Below, one piece after another: positions 1 through 11,653 of a stretch of DNA of 64,000 bases. The notes under the pieces were generated by a model. That model was not told the origin of the DNA. It saw nothing but the letters and a program-made list of their open reading frames with translations, and ran no database searches. Origin of the DNA: Epiperipatus broadwayi (taxonomy: Eukaryota; Onychophora; Udeonychophora; Euonychophora; Peripatidae); assembly GCA_028023455.1 (NCBI GenBank), contig JAQFVV010006231.1:2439478-2503477 (forward strand). Reading direction: 5' to 3'. Each line of letters begins with the position of its first letter. The first letter of the stretch is position 1. The translations under genes were made by a program, and so were the position numbers.

Positions 1-1979
1 TTTATTTGATATTTAATTCAGCAAAAAATAAAAATGTAATATATAAATATATTTTAATTATCAAACTTTCTACCAATGTAAGGGGGCAGCTAGAGAAATG
101 AAGAGAATTAATGAAGAATCTTTTTTTATTTGGTATTCAATATATCAAAAATCGAAAATGGAATTTAGATAATAAAACATTAAAAAAATTTCTACTGCTC
201 AGAATATATTTTTCTTATATATATAAATATGAAATATATTTTAATTATCAATTACATTATATTATTTCATATTTATATTTAATATTCTACTAATGTGAGC
301 AAAGCCATGGGTATACATATAGACGTCTTATTGTTTAATTTTTAGTCTCATTAGTTTGCTATGTTTATGAAATGAAGTTCATATGATCAGAGCTAAATTT
401 TCTGACAGCTTTAATGTTCTGCATAAGCTATTCAATCACAGAAACACATCTTAAAATTCACTGTATACATTAAATAATAAATCAGGAAATCATCCAAAAA
501 AAAAGCAAGTCCTACTATATATTTTAAATAATTATAATATTTAATAAAACCTAGGTTTTTATAAGGAAATAGTGAAGATTTATTTTTTTTAAAAAAATCT
601 ATTTACTGATCAATATTGGATTATTAAATGTGAGTTGATTATGCATTTTTTAGGTACTTTACTATTAGACCTGTGAAATATCACAGTCATACTGTGTTAG
701 GGTTGAGGTTGAGTTTCATCCCAGATTAAAAATCAAGTTTCATCTGTCATGCTTAGACCCCTGGACATAATTATTGAAAATAGATACATTACTACTGCTC
801 TATGGAAAGAGAGATATAGAGAATGACTGCCTTTTTAAAATTTAGTTTTCAGAGTTATCTCAAAATTAGATTTTTTAATATACAAATATATTTTTAACTG
901 AAAAAGCCTTTTTATTTTTTATTGTTGGTACTAAGTCAACTTAAGTTATGTTTAAATATTTATGGTAGACCAAAAGACATTAAAACAAAGTAATGATAAT
1001 ATAATGTTTCTAGAGAAATTATTGTTAACATAACCATCAAATCAATTAAATTCAATTTTTTAGTAGATATTTTACATTAAAACAGTATTAATAAGTTACC
1101 TTTTCTTTTTGCAGTCATTGTCAGTTCTCTTTTCACTTCACAATTTAATAAGTGCACTGTTTTCATTATTTTTGTGAGTTATTATTATTATTTTATGTTT
1201 TTCAGTATCTTTTGTTATCATCTTAGTTTACTTTTTTTTTTCTTAATTTTTTTATTTAATAAACAATTTTGTAAATTTCACTTACATAGTATACAATAAT
1301 GGAAATTGAATGTTTTCATATGGAAAAGTTATTTCTTAGCTATTTTTTAGAGTCACTTTCCATTTTTATTTTCATAATTTTTATATTCATAACCAATGAA
1401 CACTTTTTTTAGATTACTATAATTATATTTGATATAATATATTTAATTCTTATTTTTTAATTAATCAACACTTTATTTTGGTTAGAATGATTAATGTTTA
1501 ATAGAATAAACACTGGACTCTTATAGTTTTTATCTGTATAATTTGAATAATTTTTAAATTATTGCTCCATTTTGCATTTGTTCCACTATTCCCCTACTCC
1601 ATAATTATTTATATATACCATATATATATATATAACAATTCAAGACTGTATATAATAATTAATTACAGTTATGTTTATTATTTTTATTGTTATTACAATA
1701 GTTTTTAATTAAAGTACATTTTATTTGTATGACATGTATATAAATCATTCATTTTCTATATTTGATCTTGCTTTTAAATATGCTTATTATCTTTCAAAGC
1801 AACCTTTATTGTTAAAGATTACATAGAAGTCTTCCGGGTCTAATTACCCGATGTGATTGCAAAGCGTACAAAAAAACAAACAATTATTAATCTTGTTTAC
1901 AAAAGAACACACTCCAGATAACAATTACATCCACAAAAGGGTTACTATAATCTTTCCCAATGTGTATCTGTACATGGGT
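1..1979. other. AT-rich DNA without recognisable genes
   Basis: Low-complexity AT-rich sequence with poly-T runs and a short (TA)n tract near 1618-1634. I find no coding stretch with family similarity and no inverted or tandem repeat of note on either strand. It could be intergenic or intronic; the sequence does not decide. Confidence 0.6.
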
Positions 1980-2992
1980 CTATATGGCCCAACTGCTGAG
2001 AAGTTATTCATAGCCCAATTATCCCACCCCTGGGGTTCCAAAGTGAATACTCAAGCTTCAGCTGAATAGGTGGACAAGTCCCAACAGGCAACAAGGTCCA
2101 AGACCCAAGTTCACAAGACAACAAACCCTCGACCCACAGCCGAGCCATGCAAAGACCATTCTGGTTACCTTTGTCTCCCCATTTAATAGTCCAAATGCAC
2201 AGGGACCTAATTTGGTCAACCTGTGCGAAATTGGAATGCCAACATGGGAAAACATAACAAATAATGAGCACAGATCTGCACTGTCCAAAACCAACCAATC
2301 AAGGAAGTGCAGCAGCCTATCAGAAAGGAAAGCAGTGCCAAAACTTTGACCAGGTACTCTTTCAGCAGGTTTCCAGGTAGTAGCAACAATTTTCAATAGC
2401 CTGCACCATAGACCAGATTTCTAATGACCACCTCCAATCACTCCTGAGGGAGAAATGAGGAGTGCAGACCTGTGTCTGCAAAATATTACATCAAAACTTC
2501 ATCATTGATGATGTTACAAAAATTGGTGGTGGCCCAAAGCAGACCAACCACCTTACAACTCTTGAAACCCAATAATAGTGAGAACAAATAAACACTGACC
2601 TAAAAAATAATCCATCAGGGGTTATAGTAGACTCTCAGGGTGACATTCACGTGATGGTTGTGACTTTCACTCACCCAGTGGGTATTTCCGGGCTAGACAA
2701 TGATCGTCAACTTCCTCCACAAATGAACAAAACCCATCATCACCATACCTGAAGAAAAAGGGGGAGTTCAAACTCACCCCCACCAATACAACATTTGATT
2801 CATTGTAGTCTTGGAATCAAGTCAGATTTACATGCACACCATGAGAACAAATCATTTGTCCATATCATCTTGCACACTGAGGTCAATGGAATTGATAGTC
2901 TGCTTTTAATCATTATCAATCTCCTGTGTCTGCAAATGTTCACAATACCTGTTCAACCCACCAACTATAAAGTCATTCAGGGTTCCCAGTGA
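1980..2992. other. GC-richer unidentified block, probably an old repeat insert
   Basis: About 1 kb that is clearly less AT-rich than its surroundings, with many CCA/TGG-rich words. Short open frames exist on both strands (for example 2058-2396 minus and 2795-2992 plus), but none shows a recognisable domain, and overlapping frames open equally well on the same strand, which argues against a real gene. The composition step suggests foreign origin, for example part of an LTR element or another transposon. I do not recognise the family. Confidence 0.35.
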
Positions 2993-4149
2993 TTCTTATT
3001 TGTTGATACCAATTGGATTCTGTTTCCTTTGATTGAATTTTAGGTTTTGCTTAGTAATCAAGGATTCAGTTGTATAATCTGAAAGTTTGTTGTTAAACTT
3101 TGGAATGTTCTTAATAATTATTTCCTGAAAGAGGATGAATAATTTGGAGCTTTAATGTCTCTGTTTAGGTCTAAAACATCATTTGTACTAATTTTGTCTT
3201 TGAATCATTACTTTCTTCTTATGAATCACTTTGTGTAATTCTGTGTTGATTTAAAAAAAAAAAAAAATTATTTTTTTGAGGCCCCCAATCCACCGAAAGT
3301 GGGCTAATAACTTCTGTTCTGATCATCGGAGAAACCTGATTTTTGTGCAGGAAGATAGGTTAAGTCATAATCTATAAAGTTTAATTCTAAAATTGAGTTT
3401 GAATTAAAATTTAAAATAATTTTCCGATCTGCACTGTTTAGTCGCATTTGGCAATCCCCGGTTCGACACCACGATATTGTATCTTTTTTCCTATGAACAA
3501 TTTACCACTGGGATTTTTTTTTAGTTTTATGATTAATTTTTGTATCTATAATAATCCCTAGGCCATTTTCTGTCTTTCCTGACTGGTTTGCAGTCATAGG
3601 AATTGTTTCACATTTCTAATATCTGATGCAACGATAAAATTCTTAAAACCATCTTTGTTAACATTTTATTTTCCATGTTTTCTATGAGCTTTGATGTCTA
3701 AATGATTTCTCTGTTTATTCTAACAAAAAAATTTGAATTTCTAGGGTCTCTATTTTTTTTAGAATTATTTGGTTTGATTTAAAATTATTTTTCAAGGTTT
3801 TATGTTGTTCTAATGATTCCTAGAATTATTTAACCTAGCTTTTGCCTATTTCTAATGGCAGCCAGGTGCATAACTGGACTGATAGATACTCTCAATTATT
3901 CTCGAGTGAAAACTGTTCCAAAATTTTTTATAAAGATGAAAAACAATAAATATGTATATCACTTACATCTTAGTAAACTTTTCTTCTATGAATCCAAAAT
4001 TGGACTATGACTTTTATTTTGGTGAATAAAACAGGGAGCCTGTAACAGTGAAAACTGAAATCCCAGACTCCCTCTAGTGCTTTTTAATAAATATGCTTAT
4101 TATTGAATGAAACATGAATGAAAGTTATTTTCTTAACTTATTTAATACT

Positions 4150-4275
4150 TATATAAGGCTAAAACATTAGTACATGCGCCTTGAGTGCTTAATTTTAGCA
4201 AGAGATACCTCTACAAATCATAATGCGAGATTTGACTTTATAAAGATAAGAGGGATCATCTTATTTAACTAATAA
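4150..4275 (+). repeat. Y-family dispersed repeat fragment
   Basis: Shares the ordered words AAGGCT, ACCTCTACAAATC, an AAGATTAGTGACTTTAAAA-like block and a purine-rich tail with the longer copies at 21785-22690. The same family has palindromic and partial copies at 48791-48908 and 53310-53350. It is diverged and truncated. No coding potential is seen, so it is probably a non-autonomous element. Confidence 0.55.
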
Positions 4276-4279
4276 TTGT

Positions 4280-5990
4280 TACAAAATTTATTAATAAAAT
4301 TAATTATCTATATTATTTTCTAATTGTTTTTCTTTTTTTTTAACCTTATTATTTTCAGAAGCTTAAATTGTGAACCTCTCATATCATTGTTGACTTCAGT
4401 GCATTAAATAACATTAATGAGGTTGTATGTTTGTATAATGATATTTTCATTCTTTATATACATGTATAAAATGATTGATTCCAGTCTTCTCTAACATGGC
4501 TTCTAACTATTTATTCTTTTTCTTTATTGCCTTTTTCTTCTGGAATTAAAATGCCAATTTTCATTTATGTGTGGTCCTTTTTATAATGATGAATGTTTTT
4601 ATATTGATAATTTTCATTTCTTAATTATTTTATATATTTTAGCTACAATATAGAGGTAACCTTCTCTTGATGTAAATGCATATTATCTTTTTATTTAAAT
4701 CCAAAATATTATTTTCAAAAGATGGTGACGCCAATTAATGAAATAATGGTAAAATTATCAGCAAATTATTGTCCAATCATCATCATTAAGATTATTACAA
4801 GCAAACTGAGAATTGTGCATAATTTTTAAACTTGATCTATTTGAAAAGATATTGATTTTGATTATTCTTTCTGGAGGATGATTTACAGAAGAGCTTTTGT
4901 TAGGAGGGGACATTGTAGTTAGTCTATAAAACTGCACCAGTGATATTTAGCCCTCTTTAGATAATTTGTTATTGTTCTCCAATTTTATTTTATTTATTTT
5001 TTTTACAAAAGGAAAATTCTATAGTTGAAATTTTATGGATCAGGATCTAATAGTCTTTAATATAATTTACTTTTGTGTGGACTTCATAAAAAAATAGCTA
5101 GCATTCCTGCCTGCCTGATTTGAATGAACTTTGAGTATTTTTTTAGCTGATAACGAGCACAGATTTTTCAAATAGTTTTCCAACTTAATAATCCATTCAA
5201 AATTGATAAATAAATATCTAGACATTATTAGCCGAGGATAAAGATTATTTTTTAATCTAGGTCAGTCGTATGAGTGCTGACATACTGGCTGTAAAAGCAA
5301 AAAAAAAAAAAGATTATAACGTGTTTGGATTTCATTAAATTCGTGCTGGACTCGTATTATTTGCTAAACCTATGGTTAATTTTTGCCCTTAATTTGGGTC
5401 CGAGTCAATTATTTCTTACAGTTGAGAATAATTTGTATACAACCTATTTGCCTATTTATTTATACAATTATATCACTATATATTTATGTTGTTGTTGTTT
5501 TTTTTTGTGAGGAAGCAGCATTAAAATCAGGCAGTAATAATTATTTTTTTGTTCAACATTGCTATGTGTGTGTGCACAATATAGATATATTATTGCGTTA
5601 ATAATTTGTTACATTACATAAAATATTGGCATAGAATTCATTTGTCAATGCCATCCTAAAATAAATCTCTAAAGTTTTTAATATTTTTTTAGTTTATTTT
5701 ATGAAATGTTACGAATATATTTTTAGTATTAATAAGTTGTGTATTGAAGAGCTGAAATATGAACAGCTGACTCATTATTCTAAGAGTTTATCCTCCATAT
5801 AAAAAAAAAAATTGCTCTTTAACTTATTACTTATTCAGCTGACAACATCTCATTTAGTTTAAGTGTGAATTACTAGAATCTTTATATTTTTGTATGATAC
5901 TTTTTAAAAAAAATCATGTTTTGGATTTTGGAGAGAATTCTTTTTAGAAAATAAATCAATACATTATCATAAGAGTTCAAAGAATGCCTT
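4280..5990. other. AT-rich DNA without recognisable genes
   Basis: I see only low-complexity AT-rich sequence here. Short frames at 5325-5601 on the plus strand are translations of T-rich DNA without family similarity. Confidence 0.55.
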
Positions 5991-5992
5991 AT

Positions 5993-6095
5993 TTTAGCCG
6001 AGAGGTATCGCAGCGGCCATGCAAGCAAGTAGTTGGTTGCAGACGGTTGTGGGTTCGCGTCCCGGCCGATGCTATGACATATGAAAAAAAAAAAA
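5993..6095 (+). repeat. tRNA-like SINE head with A-rich tail
   Basis: A small GC-rich island in AT-rich DNA. It contains a D-arm-like hairpin (GCCG...CGGC) overlapping an A-box-like stretch beginning TAGCCGAGAGG, a TGCAA...TTGCA anticodon-arm-like hairpin with an oversized loop, and a B-box-like GGGTTCGCGTCCC. An A12 run follows. The internal pol III promoter boxes resemble Leu/Ser-type tRNA, but there is no paired 7-bp acceptor stem, so it is not a working tRNA. I infer a tRNA-derived SINE, short or truncated. It is the only copy I see in the window. Confidence 0.6.
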
Positions 6096-8434
6096 CAGAA
6101 AGCACATACTTATTAATAATAAAATAAAATAAATCCAAAAACAAATTCTCCCGTCAGAGTTTGATGATGATTTTTGAGAATATTACCTTTTATAAACTAT
6201 ATAAATTATAAAATGAAAAGTATTTAGTTATTACAGTATTATTAAAAAAGTGTGTATGTTTATATAAGTATGTCTTATTTTATCTGGAGAAATTAAAAGC
6301 AAATGATGTAACATAATCATAATATGTTATGTATTATTAATTTAGAACAGAGAACTTAAATTATATATTTATAAAGTTCATAATTTATATATAGTTTTAC
6401 CTTATGTGTAATAAAATATGAATCCAATATTGCAACATGGCAGTGAAAGGTAGAATTAATTTCTTTATCTGTCTGGGGGAAAAATCCACAACAATAATTC
6501 CAGACCAATTCCAGAAAAATGAGCAATATTGATGTTTGTGTAAAATCACTATATTTTCATGATTTGCATCTTTATAAAACATAAAAGTGGCAATAATATT
6601 CTCTATCTTTCTTTGACATATTTTTATAAAAACCTTAGTCATATACTTTCCTACCTAATAAGGTGTTGGAATATTACATTATTTATATCCATCACATCTT
6701 AATGAAAAATAGGTCAGTGTATAATAATACAACAGCAGTTATATTAGCATTTGTGAATAAAATTTTAGTTATTTAATGTAATTTGCTGTAATTTTACTTA
6801 TAAAAGAACATGTAAGCCTTGAATTATCCATATATATGACATTTAAATGTAATATTATCTGATTTACTCGCAGTTTTATGCTAACATTGACTAATCTATC
6901 AATTTTAAAAATGTTAAAACTGCAAATGAATGTAAACGTAATGCTGTGAATGAAGACAGATGATATTAATATATAAGGCGAAGAAAGTAAATTAAGAGAA
7001 TCTGTGATATGTATGTCAATATTATATATAATTTAAAAACATGCTTCCCATTTTAGTTGCATGCAGGATTTGTGTATGTTTATAAATATAAAAAGTAACC
7101 ATCTGTTTTCACTTTAGTAGGTCTTAATAAACCTATTTATTTTTTAATCTTTACATTTCAATTCCACTCATTTTTTCTCATGGTTCACATATAGTCTTTA
7201 CATTTTGATCTGATTAATCTTCTTTTTTTTTTAATTTTTAACTTGAATATCAGGAAGTATTACTTGATTTTGAAGAAGCATTATAATAAGCTATTGTTTT
7301 AACTCAATCTAGCTACATAATATGCTACAACATAAATTAAAATTATCAGTTAACCAAATTTAACATGTATCTATTTATTTCTGCTAACTCTATTAAAACT
7401 TTACATTCACTAATGAAAGAATTAATTGTGGAATGTAAATCAAAATTAGAGAAAAAAAAATTAATATCACAAAAACTGCCAGTGAATTAATGGAAACTTT
7501 TGATATTCACATTCAAACTATAACTTGATGTATCTTGTTATAATTGATATTTAAACTTGCACTAACCTCACATATATTGATATCAGATATTACAGAATAT
7601 ATATTATTATAATTTTTATTTTAATTATCCCACTTCCATAGTGAAACTTTTGAGCAAAAGCGTTTCAGATATTATAAATTTACTAGATTTTTGTATATAT
7701 ATAGATTCATGGCTGATTATTTTTTAAATCCTATAATATATGATTTCTGGTTGAAGATAATAAAAAAATTCTTCACTATTTAAGAAATAGAACTATTCAA
7801 TCTTCCTTGATAAGCATAAAATAGACTTGAGGAGACAAAATTTAGAACATTAATTTAGAAATACATGTTGTTATATATAATGAGAGTATCAAAAACCTAG
7901 GCGAAAAAATAATATCTGTCAGATCTGATTAGAAAAACATTAAAAGTAAAACAATATCGTCAGTCATTGTGTTAAATACTCTCTTATTTTATTTAAATAC
8001 TTAATTAAAAATAGATCAAGTGCAAGAAATTGTCTATCAAATTATAAGTATTGAATATTATTAAAAACTTTCAACCTTAAATTTGTATTTTTTATGGTTT
8101 TGTTATATTTTAAATGCTTGGGTTATAAATATATATATTATAAATTATATAACACAAATATAAATAAATATTATGTATACATATATGTTCTGTTATTAAA
8201 ATTATATGTCAATATTTATATATAACTTTTGTATGGTTGTTGTTAAATATACACATATACAAATTACAAATACTATATATGGATAATAATATCACTCTCT
8301 CCATTACTGATGTTGCCTGAGTGACAGAATATTCAAACTATATTTCATTTATATTTTTTAACAATTGTAAAAGTAAGATTTTTTTAAAATCAAGATAACA
8401 AATTTTTATAAAAAGAAATAACAAGCTTTTTTTT
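6096..8434. other. AT-rich DNA without recognisable genes
   Basis: I see no coding region, RNA gene or structured repeat in this stretch. The short minus-strand frame at 6397-6642 has no family similarity. Confidence 0.55.
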
Positions 8435-8646
8435 TCTTTCAATTTTTCTCTTTCAAGATAATTTTATTTGACCTATAAGTGAGTTACAAAATTAAAAAAA
8501 ATAACAAGAAGTATCTAGTCGATGTTACAGGGTGGTATATACAGAGAAGAAATGATTCAAAAGTCAGTAGAATATAACCTGTGGATGCACGGTGAATATT
8601 AATCATCTAGTCTATAACAAAATACCTTTATTTTCATATAAATTAT

Positions 8647-10235
8647 TTAAGGGTTGGTTGGAGAGGTGCTGTTTAGACCAGTTGTGAATTGCCATGTTAA
8701 TATGGCCAGGTATGGATCGGCCTCTCTCTTGTCTGTTTCTTGGATATTTTTGATTATGCTGAGAAAGCAGTTAATGATTTCGTTAAGCGGTAATTTTTGA
8801 AAGATCACCTTGCATCTGGTCAACCAGATGGCAAAGTTTATGTAGGTGGCGAGCCTGATTTCAGCGAAAATGCCTCTATTTAAAACCCCTTCAAGAGATG
8901 TTAGATCTGGACCATTATTATCAATGTATTTCTGGAAGTTTTGTCTTAGTCCCTGCCAGACCGGACAAAGGCGAAGGATATGGTCCATATCTTCTGGGCT
9001 GGAAAGACAGAGACAACATATGGGATCTATGCGGAAGCCTCTTCTATTAAGAAATGTAGCAGTGGAGAGGCTACCAAGGTTAATTTTGAGCAGAAAGTCT
9101 GTGTGTTTAGGTGCTAGTTTCAATCTACGGGCTAGTTTGCGTAGTTTGTTTATGTTGATGGGGAGGTAAGTGTGTGCCTTTTGGGTATTTGAGTTGGATA
9201 GGTTGAAGGCTTCCCAATAGGTTATTTTTGAATTGAACATGGTCGCGGAAGGTACTATGTGCATAAAAATGTATGATATCTGCATTTGTAGCCAGATGGG
9301 AGTGAACCTCTGAGGGGGCGGTCTATCAGTGGGAAGCACTTGCTCTTTGGGAAGCGGGCATTGGAAGGTCCTGCAATCAGAATAAAGTTTATGGATCATA
9401 TTGTAAGTTCTCTGTATTACGAATACCTTTATTGAATGCAGTCCCAGTCCATTCATATCTCTTGGCTTTTGAAGGGTGCGCAGACTGATAAATGATTTGC
9501 GCCCACCTCTACAGAGTCGCAGACAATGGGATTCTACTTTTTTAATGAAAGCTTCTGTTGGTTTAAAACCCGCAAGATAATATATGATCTTGGGGAGTAT
9601 GAGGGAGTTTAAGAGTGAAACCTTTCCAAATGTAGATATATATATTCTTGAGAGGCATGTTATGATGATGTCAATTTTGTTTAGTAGTCTTCGTTGTATT
9701 TCCATCCTCATTGTTGTAGGGGATAGTGACATATTGAATCCCAAGAAAGGCTGAGGCAGAGCGTGTACTGAACCTGTTATCCTGTTAGCTGTTTTGATAT
9801 TCCAAATTGCTGATTTGTGCCTGTTAACGGTAAGCCCATGCGTCTGAGCATAGTGCTGTAATAGGCTTTCAAGAATGTTTATTTCTTCATGTGATTTAAG
9901 AAACACCACCACATCATCCATGTAGGAGATGTGAGAGATGTTTTCATTAAGAAGAGGGATGGAGATCCCAGGCAGTGCATCTTCAATGCTCAAAAGCAAG
10001 GGATTTATATAGATCATGAAGAGGAGAGCACTNNNNNNNNNNNNNNNNNNNNNNNNNNGGAGAGGCCGGGTTTGCACCCAGGGGCAATTCTCCCATTTAG
10101 AGAAAAAAAAATCTCTCGATTTGCTAGGAGATTCTCCATGATCTGAATGTATGCCAAAGGAACATGAAGAGCCTCTAGTTCACCAAGTAGTACATCTATT
10201 CGGACAGAGTCAAAAGCCCCGGCAAAGTCTACGTT
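8647..10235 (-). pseudogene. LINE reverse-transcriptase palm and C-terminal Cys/His motif
   Basis: The minus strand first reads VDFAGAFDSV, with the first catalytic Asp of RT motif A, up to the 26-N gap. Beyond it, SALLFMIYINPLLL (motif B end) leads to YMDD at about 9913-9924, the catalytic centre. A thumb/connection region follows with features of L1/Tx1-type proteins (FLGFN, FGKVSLLNSLILPKIIYY, MNGLGLHSI). Near the C-terminus CCLCLSSPEDMDHILRLC is a zf-RVT-like Cys/His motif. The stop is at 8647. The two sides of the gap are not in the same frame, so the gap length is wrong by one or two bases modulo three. From the gap to the stop the frame is open. Confidence 0.8.
10033..10058. other. Assembly gap (26 N) inside the LINE reverse transcriptase
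   Basis: Twenty-six undetermined bases. The gap falls between RT motif A and motif B and probably hides the conserved QGCPL block. The flanking reading frames are out of phase, so the number of Ns does not equal the true missing length. Confidence 0.98.
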
Positions 10236-10248
10236 GCTCTTCCGATCT
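10236..10248 (+). other. Exact Illumina adapter 13-mer (probable contamination)
   Basis: GCTCTTCCGATCT, the common 3' end of Illumina TruSeq-type adapters (reverse complement AGATCGGAAGAGC), occurs exactly once in full. It sits where the LINE reading frame is broken, between the QYAKRG block and motif A, and only about 180 bp from the N gap. A random exact match in 64 kb on both strands is unlikely (order of 0.002). Confidence 0.8.
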
Positions 10249-11190
10249 GTTCTACGATTGTTTTGTTCTACGGATATGATCAACAAGGAGTCGAAATCGG
10301 CTTACAGCATCGCCAGTCGATGAACCCCTCTTAGCATATTGATGCCTGGAAAGTTTTGATATGATTTTCTCTTGAATTTTATCTTTTATAATGCTTTCGA
10401 TAATTTTGATTAGGAGAGGAACCATGGATATTGGCCTAATGTTATTTAAGTCCACAGGTAAATCTTTCTTTTTTATAAAAGGGACCACTGATATAGGATA
10501 TATCCCTGGAAGATGTAGGCTATCAGTGGCTAAGAGATCAATGATTCCCCTTGTAACATGTATGGTAAATTTTTCCAAGTGTAACAGAAGAAATCTAGGA
10601 ATTCCATGCATGCCGGGATGAGTGTGTTCAGGCAGGCTTTTAATTTTGGAGATGATATCAGCTTCAGTAATGCTGTGAGAGTTGTTTGAGTCTTTCACAA
10701 ATTTGTGTCGTCTGGCAACAGTTCCAATGGGCTGCAGTTTGGTGGAATAATAATCCCTAATTTTGTTAAGCATACTGATGCCAGAGTAAGTAAAACCGTC
10801 AAGGCACAAAGAGGAGGGTGTGTGATTTCTTTTTCCTGACCCGAGGGCCCATCTGATATAAGCTGGAGTCCAACAATCTTGTTGTTCCAAATAATTGTGA
10901 TCGGATACGAATATATTCCACAAGAGTCATTCTGGTTTGTTTATATGTATGTTTTAGGAGTAGAATTTGTGGGATGTTGTGTTCTGTAACTTGGATGCTT
11001 TTCAGTTCAGATGTAGTCCGATCAAGTTCTGAGAGTAATCTTAATGGCCCTTTCTGGCATCTATTGTATTGGTTAATAAAATTTTGTGTTGTGGTTATAA
11101 ATGTATTCCATCTTTGTAATGCTGGTAGATTCCATATCTTCTGTTCTTGAAAGGTGATGTATATATCTGAGATTAATTGGGGGGGGCACA
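10249..11190 (-). pseudogene. LINE linker and N-terminal reverse-transcriptase motifs
   Basis: Minus-strand continuation of the LINE protein in two frames that overlap at about 10799-10923, so at least one frameshift lies there. After a linker come HPGMHGIPRFLLLH and then the RT motif-1 block DLNNIRPISMVPLLIKIIE, matching the NxRPIS signature of non-LTR reverse transcriptases. Next is a QYAKRGSSTGDAV block corresponding to the QxGFrxGrsTxDa motif. The frame closes with a stop immediately before the Illumina-like 13-mer at 10236-10248. The break may therefore be an assembly chimera instead of a biological mutation. Confidence 0.75.
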
Positions 11191-11640
11191 TTGTGCCTGT
11201 TGAGTAATCTCATCGTTCGGGGGAGGTTGGTTGATGTATGAGGTTGTGGTTGCAATTTGATGGTAGCTTGAACAGCGAGATGATCTGAAAAGGCAATAGG
11301 CCAGAGCTGTGTATCTATGAATGAGATCATTTCAGGAGAGTAGAATATGAGGTCTATGAGTGAGTGAGTACTTCTGGTATAGAAAGAGAAGGCTCCTTCA
11401 TGAAAGAGTGCTTTCCCACTGTGTATGTTTCTAGCAACCATTTTTAAATATTTTTTCTCAAAATTGTCAAAAGTGTGGTTGAAATCACCAAGCCAGATAA
11501 CTGGGCTAGGGTTCGATCTAATTGCTATGTTTATATTATGTATAACTTTGTGTACTATTTGTTCATCTTTAACCAGATATACATTAATAAGAGTGAATAG
11601 AAAACCCTGGATTTGTATAGTAGCAATAATGCAATTGGTA
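11175..11640 (-). pseudogene. LINE APE-type endonuclease domain, C-terminal part
   Basis: The translated minus strand shows the family signatures of apurinic-type endonucleases of non-LTR retrotransposons: WLGDFN (the catalytic Asp/Asn block), a later SLIDLIF, and AFSDH with the catalytic Asp-His. This enzyme nicks target DNA to prime reverse transcription. The N-terminal catalytic Asn and Glu motifs are missing because the insertion is 5'-truncated in this domain, so no start codon is available. The frame runs into a G8 homopolymer at 11179-11186, beyond which the continuing protein is in another frame. Family assignment is firm; activity is excluded by truncation. Confidence 0.8.
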
Positions 11641-11653
11641 TCTTTCAATTTTT

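Larger units (their letters stand above)
8435..11653 (-). mobile_element. 5'-truncated L1-like LINE with 13-bp target-site duplication
   Basis: A non-LTR retrotransposon on the minus strand (body 8448-11640) bounded by the exact direct repeat TCTTTCAATTTTT at 8435-8447 and 11641-11653. In order it encodes the C-terminal part of an APE-type endonuclease, a reverse transcriptase and a cysteine/histidine C-terminal motif, then a short 3' UTR (8448-8646) with AATAAA near the end. The 5' end is lost inside the endonuclease, the usual result of incomplete target-primed reverse transcription. It is visibly more GC-rich than its surroundings. The frame is broken at a G8 run (11179-11186), near 10800-10920, at an adapter 13-mer (10236-10248) and at a 26-N gap (10033-10058). 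Several breaks look like assembly faults rather than old mutations. Confidence 0.85.

Noticed and set aside
2008-2396. Two overlapping minus-strand frames of about 100 residues in the GC-richer block
   Set aside because: They overlap each other in different frames and show no domain; frames stay open because the block is GC-richer.
3423-3431. TTCCGATCT, a possible second adapter remnant
   Set aside because: Only nine bases match, which is expected by chance in a window of this size.
3455-3475. B-box-like GGTTCGACACC that could mark a tRNA or SINE
   Set aside because: No A box or cloverleaf could be found upstream.
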